Notes under the pieces: generated by a model
What the model was told of the DNA's origin: nothing
What the model saw: the letters and a program-made list of their open reading frames with translations, nothing else
Database searches by the model: none
From: Mycobacterium sp. OAS707
GTDB lineage: Bacteria; Actinomycetota; Actinomycetes; Mycobacteriales; Mycobacteriaceae
Direction of reading: 5' to 3'
NCBI RefSeq assembly: GCF_014873705.1
Contig: NZ_JADBDS010000001.1
Span: 2,098,203 to 2,162,202, forward strand
Length of the DNA stretch: 64,000 nt
In this document: piece after piece, positions 25,474-32,093 of the stretch
Layout of the letters: each line of letters begins with the position of its first letter
How positions within the stretch are numbered: position 1 is the stretch's first letter
Position numbers and translations under genes: made by a program

Positions 25474-26667
25474 ATGCAATTACCGCTGGAGAGCTGTCCG
25501 CGCGCTTCGCTCCCGCAGCATCATGTCGATCTTTTTCGCGACGAACCGACACTCGACATCACGTTGGCTGACGGCACGGCGGCGATTGCCGTGACTCGTC
25601 AGTGCGACGTACGAGTCGTGTTGAGTGACAACCGCTTCAGTCGGGCACATTTTCACCTGCCTACCGTTGGTGCGGGCGCCGACCTGCCTCTGGCACTGGT
25701 CACCTCGGATCCGCCAACCCATACGCGTCGGCGCCGGGCCGTCCAGGGATGGTTTACGAAGCGGCGGGCCGAGAAGGCCCGGCCGCTCATCGGCCGCATC
25801 GCCGATCAACTTCTCGACGACCTGCTCGCGGCGGGGCCACCAGCGGACATCTTCGCCCAGTTCTGCCAGCCTTTTCCGAACCTCGTGCACATGACCCTGC
25901 TCGGGCTGGACACCGCCGATCTGCCCTTTCTCGTGCCGCGAATGACGGTCGCATGGTCAGCTGGTCACTACCACCCTGACGAGGTCACGAAAGCAAACCG
26001 CGAGTTGCACGACTACTTCGATAGTCGAGTCAGTCGATCGGGTAGCCAGACGACAGCGGGCGGGCTGATCGATGCCCTGGTACACGAAGAATCCTCAAAC
26101 AGCCTGACCCACGAAGAGATCGTCATGCTCGCCATGGGGCTGCTCATGTCCGGCGCAGAGACGACCGCCAGTCACCTCGCACTGAGTCTCATCGAGGTAC
26201 TTCAGCATCCCGGACTGGTGGATTCACTTCGCCGATATCCCGGGCAGATTCCTTCCGCTGTCGAAGAGCTGCTGCGCTGGGTTTGGTTCGGCGGCACGAT
26301 GGGTGGTACCGCGGGGCGTCCGCACCTCGCAACGGCTGACGTGAAGCTGCACGACCGTGTGATTTCAAAAGGTGAAATCGTCGTTCCCGTACTCGATGTC
26401 GCCAACCGCGATCGCGATGTGTTCCCGGCCGCTGACGAGTTCTGCCCTCAGCGGAGTCCGAATCCGCACCTCGGATTCGGCCACGGTCGGCACCAGTGCA
26501 TCGGAATGGCTTTCGCTCGTCTCGAACTGCAAGTCGGCCTGCAAACCGTGCTGTCCCGACTGAGCGGACTAGCTCTTGTGACTGCGTCCGAGATCGAGTG
26601 GCGCACCCAGATGTTCACCCGCGGGGTATGGAGCCTGCCGGTGACGTGGCAAGGAGGCGGAAAATGA
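25474..26667 (+). CDS. Cytochrome P450
   Basis: 397 residues. I-helix MSGAETTASHLA, ExxR in VEELLRWVWF, and the haem loop GFGHGRHQCIGMAFARLEL with the axial Cys at residue 342. Soluble bacterial P450 of usual length, needing external ferredoxin partners not encoded here. It starts 4 bp after the PEP enzyme gene and overlaps the UbiA start by 4 bp, so it is part of the same transcript. Inferred to oxidise the terpenoid skeleton. Confidence 0.92.
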   Translation: MQLPLESCPRASLPQHHVDLFRDEPTLDITLADGTAAIAVTRQCDVRVVLSDNRFSRAHFHLPTVGAGADLPLALVTSDPPTHTRRRRAVQGWFTKRRAEKARPLIGRIADQLLDDLLAAGPPADIFAQFCQPFPNLVHMTLLGLDTADLPFLVPRMTVAWSAGHYHPDEVTKANRELHDYFDSRVSRSGSQTTAGGLIDALVHEESSNSLTHEEIVMLAMGLLMSGAETTASHLALSLIEVLQHPGLVDSLRRYPGQIPSAVEELLRWVWFGGTMGGTAGRPHLATADVKLHDRVISKGEIVVPVLDVANRDRDVFPAADEFCPQRSPNPHLGFGHGRHQCIGMAFARLELQVGLQTVLSRLSGLALVTASEIEWRTQMFTRGVWSLPVTWQGGGK

Positions 26668-27551
26668 CTGCTGCGGTCGGTATCTCGAATTTCATTCTCA
26701 CCAGGTATCCGCCGGTTCTTGCGACCGTGTACGTCTTGGCGTTCGGCGTAGGAGGAATCGGTCTATTCGCCGCGCTCGCCGGCGAACGGATTCCAGCCAG
26801 CGCGATACCGATGTTGGGGGTAGTCACTGTAACCCTGTTCGCCGACCTGCTGATCATGCGTGTCCTCGATGACGTCCGTGACAGCGACTACGACCGCATT
26901 GCGAACCCACAGCGCCCCGTGGCGTCCGGCGCAGTTGCGCGGCGGGACCTTTCGGCTCTGTGTGCCCTGTGCCTGACGGTCATCGTCGTCGCGAATCTGT
27001 TCTTCCCCAGTGGACTGTTGGTCCTCGCTGTCCAGCTTCTCTACACCGGGGCGCTGATGGCTGTCGGGCAGCGAGTCCCGGCCACCCGCGGTGACAACCT
27101 CGTCCTGAACGTGCTCGTGAGCTTCCCTGTTCAACTACTGCTGTATGTGTACCTGCTCGCGGCCTCGGCCAAGATCCACGCCGATGCGCCGACCGCAGTC
27201 GTTGGTGGGCTGGGAATTCTGATCCTGACACTGTGCGCCGGCCAAGTCGAGTTCGGAAAGAAGCTTGTCCGCCAGCCTGCGCCAGGCGAACGGAGCTACG
27301 TCAATTCGATTGGCTATTACGGGACTTCGCTGCTCACAATCGGCACTGCGCCGCTGGCCGTCGCGCTGTTCGCCATCGCTGCGCCTGTTTCGCTGCTCTC
27401 CAAGGCATTCGTCGCGTTGCCTTCGATCGGTGTTGCCGCCTTCGGCATCAAGTACCTCAGCCACAAAGACAACCGATGGCCTGCGGCGCTATCAACCCTC
27501 GGTCTACTGGGCACGCTGGTCGGTTTCGCCATCGTCGGAATGGTCGGTTAG
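26664..27551 (+). CDS. UbiA-family membrane prenyltransferase
   Basis: 295 residues from ATG 26664 (aaggaggcgg upstream, overlap with the P450 stop). Seven to nine membrane helices. First Asp motif LDDVRDSDYDRIANPQRPVASG region at 69-90 (DDVRD, then the NPQRP loop) is typical. The second aspartate motif is replaced by EFGKKLVRQPAPGERSY, so it belongs to a divergent subgroup. UbiA enzymes attach or cyclise prenyl diphosphates in the membrane. Last gene of the plus-strand run, tail-to-tail with the SnoaL-like gene (4-bp overlap). Confidence 0.82.
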   Translation: MTAAVGISNFILTRYPPVLATVYVLAFGVGGIGLFAALAGERIPASAIPMLGVVTVTLFADLLIMRVLDDVRDSDYDRIANPQRPVASGAVARRDLSALCALCLTVIVVANLFFPSGLLVLAVQLLYTGALMAVGQRVPATRGDNLVLNVLVSFPVQLLLYVYLLAASAKIHADAPTAVVGGLGILILTLCAGQVEFGKKLVRQPAPGERSYVNSIGYYGTSLLTIGTAPLAVALFAIAAPVSLLSKAFVALPSIGVAAFGIKYLSHKDNRWPAALSTLGLLGTLVGFAIVGMVG

Positions 27552-27946
27552 ACGCAGAACCAATCCCCTGCCGGTTCGATTGCCACGTTCGACTCCGCGT
27601 GCCAATACTCGTGGAAAACCGAGCAGCGTCCGTCCGATCCGAACCGCAGTGTGAGGCAGCCGGATACGGTCCGTGGTTCGCGCGTCGCGGGATCATGAAG
27701 AATGCACCAGAATTCCACCGCGGCGCGGTCCCCGCACTCGATCGCACTGCCAAACCAGATTCGCGGGGCGACCTGTCTGGACAAGGTCTCGACCCAATGA
27801 GCGCGGATCGCGTCGCGTCCCCGATGCGGTTCACCAAACGGGCCGCGAATGTAGTACGCATCGTCAGTGAAGAGGTCGGCAATCGAACTCGGATCCCTTT
27901 GCCGCCAACACGACTCGAGAGCGCTGATCCACTCGTCGGCGCTCAC
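27548..27946 (-). CDS. SnoaL/NTF2-like protein
   Basis: 132 residues from GTG 27946 behind gaggaaagg. The fold is indicated by ADEWISALESCWRQRDPSSIADLFTDDAYY, the usual first helix pair and strand, then GRDAIRAHWVETL and a C-terminal sheet with GSDGRCSVFHEYWHA. SnoaL-like proteins act as cyclases, isomerases or hydrolases for polyketide and terpene intermediates. It lies 11 bp after the class I isoprenoid-synthase-like gene. The longer open frame to 28027 overlaps that gene and is not used. Confidence 0.78.
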   Translation of the reverse strand: MSADEWISALESCWRQRDPSSIADLFTDDAYYIRGPFGEPHRGRDAIRAHWVETLSRQVAPRIWFGSAIECGDRAAVEFWCILHDPATREPRTVSGCLTLRFGSDGRCSVFHEYWHAESNVAIEPAGDWFCV

Positions 27947-27957
27947 GGGTCCTTTCC

Positions 27958-28983
27958 TCACCGGAGTTGAAACTGCGGAAAGTAGGAGACCGTCTCGTCG
28001 ATGAGCCGTGCTAGCTCGGTGACACACTGCGGGTCACCTCCGAGCGACGCAAGCATGTCGCGAGCGGCACGGACGATGGGCTGGATGGTTTCCGCGTAGC
28101 TGGAAACGATGTCCGGCGCCAACATCGCGCGCTTCAGTTCGGCCCGCGCCTCCGCCGAAGTGCGTGCTTGCCGGTGAAGGCCAATCAATTCCGCACGGCG
28201 GGCACTTGACGCAGTGCCCAGGAGATGAACGAGCAGATAGGTCGCAGTGCCGTTTCGCAGATCCTCGTCGCGCTCGGTGACCAAGTCGCGCTGGTCGTTG
28301 ACCAGTTGACGAAGCACTCCGAGCACCCTACCGAACGACCGCCAGGCATCGACCCGGTCGGCATCGCGCTCCGCGAGCTGCGCGGCGAGCGCGGCGGACA
28401 TCCCGTAGGGCGCGCCCGTCTTGCACTCGTAGTTGCGCAGCACATCGTCTAGAGTTGCGTTCTCCGCGTCGAGAACCAGGTCGGTCAGCTGCCCACTCAG
28501 TGCGTTGATACATCCGTTGCTGTACTCAGTGAGCAAGCGAAACCGAACGGCGTCGGAGACAGCCAGCTCGCCAACTATGTTGAGCGGCAGATAATTACCC
28601 ACCGCAATTGCGGTCATCACACCGCGGTTGAATTCCGCGGGATCCGACCGGGCGAGTTGCGGATTGTCGATCATGTCGTCCAGATACCGCGCCGCCGCCC
28701 ACCACAGTGTGTGCATGAGCGCCACGGGTGTCGCGCGCATCGGCGCAGCGGTTTCGGCACCGAACACGAGCACGGGCAGCATGACGATGCCGTTGATACT
28801 GGGCGCGGAGCCGTCCAGAGGAATCATGTCGAAAAACGTGTCGACGAACGTCCCCATCGCGTGATCGCCGGCTGAAGTGCTGGTCGACAGCCGTTCGGTC
28901 ATCGCCGAAGCTTGTGCTGCGACCTCCGCCAGCACGCGTTGCTGTGTAGTCATTTCGCACGCATCGCGTCGCAGTGCGGGCAT
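27958..28983 (-). CDS. Class I isoprenoid-synthase-like protein (non-canonical)
   Basis: 341 residues from ATG 28983. Residues 102-106 are DDMID in the helix WWAAARYLDDMIDN. Further on come ECKTGAPYG and, at about 229-233, NDQRD followed by DEDLRNGTATYLLVH, which aligns with the second prenyl-synthase motif. The GKR substrate loop of chain-elongating enzymes is missing and the second motif starts with Asn, as in terpene synthases. It could therefore be a terpene cyclase-like or degraded prenyl synthase. It starts 2 bp after the MMPL stop. Either 28983 or 28953 may be the start; neither has a clear ribosome-binding site. Confidence 0.68.
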   Translation of the reverse strand: MPALRRDACEMTTQQRVLAEVAAQASAMTERLSTSTSAGDHAMGTFVDTFFDMIPLDGSAPSINGIVMLPVLVFGAETAAPMRATPVALMHTLWWAAARYLDDMIDNPQLARSDPAEFNRGVMTAIAVGNYLPLNIVGELAVSDAVRFRLLTEYSNGCINALSGQLTDLVLDAENATLDDVLRNYECKTGAPYGMSAALAAQLAERDADRVDAWRSFGRVLGVLRQLVNDQRDLVTERDEDLRNGTATYLLVHLLGTASSARRAELIGLHRQARTSAEARAELKRAMLAPDIVSSYAETIQPIVRAARDMLASLGGDPQCVTELARLIDETVSYFPQFQLR

Positions 28984-28985
28984 GT

Positions 28986-31229
28986 TCAATTCGCTGCTAA
29001 TTGCGCCGTCAATTGGCGCACGGTCAGTTGATGCCGACGACGGGCCCCGCTGACGAGCAAATGGGCGGGAGGCCGTCGCCAATGAGGCGCCCACCAATTC
29101 GCGCGGCCCATCAGCCTCATCGCGGCGGGCATGAGTATCGCACGAATGAGTGTGACGTCGAACAGGATTGCCAGCGTCAAGCCGACGCCTAGCAACTTGA
29201 CGAACGACACCTCAGAAGTGGCCATCGCGATGAACACGACTGACATGATCACTGCCGCCGCAGTGACGACGGGGCCAACGCGTTGTAGCCCGCACATCAC
29301 CGCGCGGTTGGTGTCGCCGTGCGCGCGGTACTCCTCAGTGATGCGCGACAACAGGAACACTTCGTAGTCCATGGACAGCCCGAACGCGAGACAAATGATG
29401 AGGATCGGCGTCGGTGTAGCCAGTGTCCCGGTGACCGAGAAATCTCCGACCAGCCACTTGAGGTGGCCCTCCTGAAAGATGAACACCATCGCACCGAGAG
29501 TCGCTGACAAGCTGACTACGTTGAGCAGCAACGCCTTTATCGGCAGTACCACGCTTCGGGTGAACACGAACAGCACGCTGAACATCGCCAGGGCGAGCAG
29601 TGCCGCGGCGAACGGAACTCGGTCAAACAAAGCATCTTTGGTATCGATGTTCTCTGCGGTGAGTCCACCGACATGCACGGTATCTGGAGCTGGGGTTTGG
29701 CGTACCTGATCGAGCAGCACGTGGGCTGCGTCGCTGTAGGGATCGACGTCTGGGAGCACCCGTAGATAGGCGCCATTCGCGTCGGGCAGCGGCATTTCGC
29801 CAATCCGCTCCCCGCCGGCATAGCTTGTCGTTCCCAGCTTGACGGCCACGACATGGGGCAACTGTGACAGCGCCCTGGCGTACCCGTCCAGCTGATCCGC
29901 GCTCGCGGAGCCTTCGAGGATCACATCCATCGCGGCGGTCGCTGTCGCCGGGAAATCCGAGCGGATAACGTCTCCTACACTTCGGCTTTCAATTGTCGCG
30001 GGCAGCGACCGGTCATCCGAAGAGGTCAACCGGATGGCACCGAAAGGGGCCGCAAGCACAAGAGCCAGGAGCAGAACCGCGCCCCCCATCACTATCGGCC
30101 TACGCATGACCAATCGTGAACTGCGGAACCAGAACCCGTCTTCCTCGGCACGCGATTCGGCCGGTTCGTGACGTCCAAATACCTGTGGAACCAACCTGCG
30201 CACATTCAGCGTGTCGATTCGGGGGCCCAGCAGGCGCAACATGGCGGGCATGACAACGAGCGCGCACACCGTCGCGAGCAGTATCACACCGATACACGCG
30301 TAGGCGATCGAACGCAGGAACATCATCGGGAAGACAAGCAGCGCCAGCACCGACAGCCCCACCGCAGTCGCAGAGAATACGACCGTGCGGCCCGCGGTTC
30401 GAACCGACTCGAGGATCGCATCATCGAGGGACTGGGCGCGCATTCGCTCCTCCCGGAACCTGGTCAGCACCAGCAGGCTGTAGTCGATCGCCAGAGCAAG
30501 ACCGAGGATCGTCGTCACGTTGAGCGCATAGTTGGACACCGGGGTGAGGGCCGCCAACAACGCGAGAAGGCCTAGTGAACCCACGATCGAAAGCACACCG
30601 ATCACGACCGGCAAGCCGGCCGCGACGAGGCTGCCGAACACCAGTGTTATCAGCACCAGGATTATCGGCATCGCGATTGCTTCACTGATCCCCAGGTCGT
30701 GGTTGAGCTGATCGGTCACATCGTCGTAACTAACTGCCTCACCACCGATTTGGAGTTTCAGCGGACCGTGCTCAGTGCCGCGGTAGGTCGCGATGAGACG
30801 TCTGGCCGCCGCCGCGAACTCGCGCTCATCGCCTTCGACGTGCGCCACGATTAGCGCCTTCGTCCCGTCCTTACTGCGGAGCAATTCAGACTGGCCTGGT
30901 CCCCAGTACGAGCTCACTGTCGTGATACCAGGCGTGGCGGCAAGTTGTTGAGTCAGCGCCTCGCCGGCGGCAACCGCAGCGGGATCGTCGACGGACCCGC
31001 CGGCGGTGTCGGTCGCGAGAATCACCACGTTTGGTTTGCCGACGTGGAAACGCTGCTCGAGCGCGTCAGCGGCGCGCTGCGATTCGGAAGAACCGTTATA
31101 GAAGCCGCCACCTGACAGCCGCTCATTGATCCCGGACCCATATGCAAGTGCGGCCACCATGACTACCAAGGTCGCGGCGAGAACCGACTTCGGCCGGGCC
31201 ACTGCTAGTCGTGCAAGCCGGTCTAGCAT
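28986..31229 (-). CDS. MMPL/RND-family exporter
   Basis: 747 residues from ATG 31229 behind caggagaaggc. Twelve predicted membrane helices in two halves with large extracytoplasmic loops (about 45-190 and 430-560). The motifs ALAIDYSLLVLTRFREE and GLSMDYEVFLLSRITEEY mark the two proton-relay regions. Compared with lipid-specific MmpL proteins it is short, in the size of simpler MMPL exporters of actinobacteria. First gene of a minus-strand operon behind cluster element copy C; it most likely exports the cluster's product or an intermediate. Confidence 0.88.
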   Translation of the reverse strand: MLDRLARLAVARPKSVLAATLVVMVAALAYGSGINERLSGGGFYNGSSESQRAADALEQRFHVGKPNVVILATDTAGGSVDDPAAVAAGEALTQQLAATPGITTVSSYWGPGQSELLRSKDGTKALIVAHVEGDEREFAAAARRLIATYRGTEHGPLKLQIGGEAVSYDDVTDQLNHDLGISEAIAMPIILVLITLVFGSLVAAGLPVVIGVLSIVGSLGLLALLAALTPVSNYALNVTTILGLALAIDYSLLVLTRFREERMRAQSLDDAILESVRTAGRTVVFSATAVGLSVLALLVFPMMFLRSIAYACIGVILLATVCALVVMPAMLRLLGPRIDTLNVRRLVPQVFGRHEPAESRAEEDGFWFRSSRLVMRRPIVMGGAVLLLALVLAAPFGAIRLTSSDDRSLPATIESRSVGDVIRSDFPATATAAMDVILEGSASADQLDGYARALSQLPHVVAVKLGTTSYAGGERIGEMPLPDANGAYLRVLPDVDPYSDAAHVLLDQVRQTPAPDTVHVGGLTAENIDTKDALFDRVPFAAALLALAMFSVLFVFTRSVVLPIKALLLNVVSLSATLGAMVFIFQEGHLKWLVGDFSVTGTLATPTPILIICLAFGLSMDYEVFLLSRITEEYRAHGDTNRAVMCGLQRVGPVVTAAAVIMSVVFIAMATSEVSFVKLLGVGLTLAILFDVTLIRAILMPAAMRLMGRANWWAPHWRRPPAHLLVSGARRRHQLTVRQLTAQLAAN

Positions 31230-31270
31230 GATTGCCTTCTCCTGCGTCGACGTCCGCCATGAATCATCAG

Positions 31271-31345
31271 TCGCGTTCGATGCGACGAGTGCAGTAGGAC
31301 CCCACTGCAATCTCGCCCGGTTTCAATCCGCCACTACGTAGTCCC
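31271..31345 (-). promoter_or_regulatory. Cluster element copy C, upstream of the MMPL gene
   Basis: On the minus strand ACTACGTAG, then CCGGGCGAGATTGCAGTGG and CTACTGC, CTCGTCGCA follow in the order and spacing of copy A, with 18 contiguous matching bases in the centre. It ends 41 bp before the start codon. Confidence 0.7.
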
Positions 31346-31384
31346 GATCTCGGGGCGCGGTCATCTGACGCGGACAGCGCAGCA

Positions 31385-31406
31385 CAAATGCATTTCTGTG
31401 CATTTG
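31385..31406. repeat. Inverted repeat in the MMPL/WXG100 intergenic region
   Basis: CAAATGCA (31385-31392) and TGCATTTG (31399-31406) surround a 6-bp centre. It lies 95 bp before the WXG100 gene and may be an operator for either divergent unit. The remaining intergenic sequence shows nothing else recognisable. Confidence 0.35.
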
Positions 31407-31500
31407 CTGTGGATGCGGCACTTTCTAGTGCACATAGCCCCCTGAGAGCTTCGTTATTCTGTTTACAACGCAAATGAAAGTCACTCGCGGGGGTTGAACG

Positions 31501-31803
31501 GTGTCAGATCTGCAGGTCACGGCGTCGGAGTTGGTTGCGGTGTCAGCCGAGCTCAACGCGCTCACCGAAAGTCTTCGCTCAGGCCTGGGCTCGCTCGACA
31601 GCGACGTGTCCGGGTTGTTGGGTTCAAGCTGGACAGGTTCGGCGGCGTCGTCGTACTCCGGCGTCTGGCAGGAGTGGCATCAGGGAGCGGCGCAGGTCGT
31701 CGAGGGTCTGTCGCGGATGTCCGGGCTGCTGCAGGAGGCCGCCGCCCAGTACTCATCGACGGATACTGCGACGGCCGACGGCATCTCCGGAGCGGGGCTC
31801 TGA
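31501..31803 (+). CDS. WXG100 family ESX secretion target
   Basis: 100 residues, two long helices joined by the SSWTGSAASSY turn, which contains the WxG motif at about residues 43-45. The tail QYSSTDTATAD holds the YxxxD export signal. The GTG start follows cgggggttgaac. The stop overlaps the next WXG-type gene (TGATG), so the two probably form a heterodimer exported with the large toxin downstream. Confidence 0.9.
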   Translation: MSDLQVTASELVAVSAELNALTESLRSGLGSLDSDVSGLLGSSWTGSAASSYSGVWQEWHQGAAQVVEGLSRMSGLLQEAAAQYSSTDTATADGISGAGL

Positions 31804-32090
31804 TGGCCGCGTTCAGCGTCGACCCGGCCGCCCTGCTGGCAGTGATTGACCGCATGACGGCGTTCGACTCCGAACTCGAAGCGCACCTGGCACAGGCCGC
31901 CAAGTCGGTGGCCCGACTGGGCACCACTTGGTACGGCGACGGCGGTGAGGCGGAGCGCGCAGCACAAGCCCGATGGGACGAAGGCGCACGAGAGATGCGG
32001 GAGGCGCTGGCCCGATTACGCCAGATCGCCGAGGGCGCGCACGAAAACTATTCCTCGGCGGTGCAGGCGAACACGCGCATGTGGGGTTGA
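31803..32090 (+). CDS. Second WXG100-like protein, partner of the preceding one
   Basis: 95 residues. The hairpin turn is TTWYGDGGEAERAAQARWD, with WxG in the form WYG. No YxxxD/E signal is found (NYSSAV instead), as expected when the export signal is carried by only one partner of a pair. ATG at 31803 overlaps the stop of the first gene and the toxin gene begins 3 bp later. Family by length and turn motif. Confidence 0.8.
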   Translation: MAAFSVDPAALLAVIDRMTAFDSELEAHLAQAAKSVARLGTTWYGDGGEAERAAQARWDEGAREMREALARLRQIAEGAHENYSSAVQANTRMWG

Positions 32091-32093
32091 TGT

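Noticed and set aside
16773..31229. Ordinary carotenoid or tuberculosinol-type cluster
   Set aside because: No phytoene desaturase (crtI), lycopene cyclase, or class II diterpene cyclase with a DxDD motif was found among the genes.
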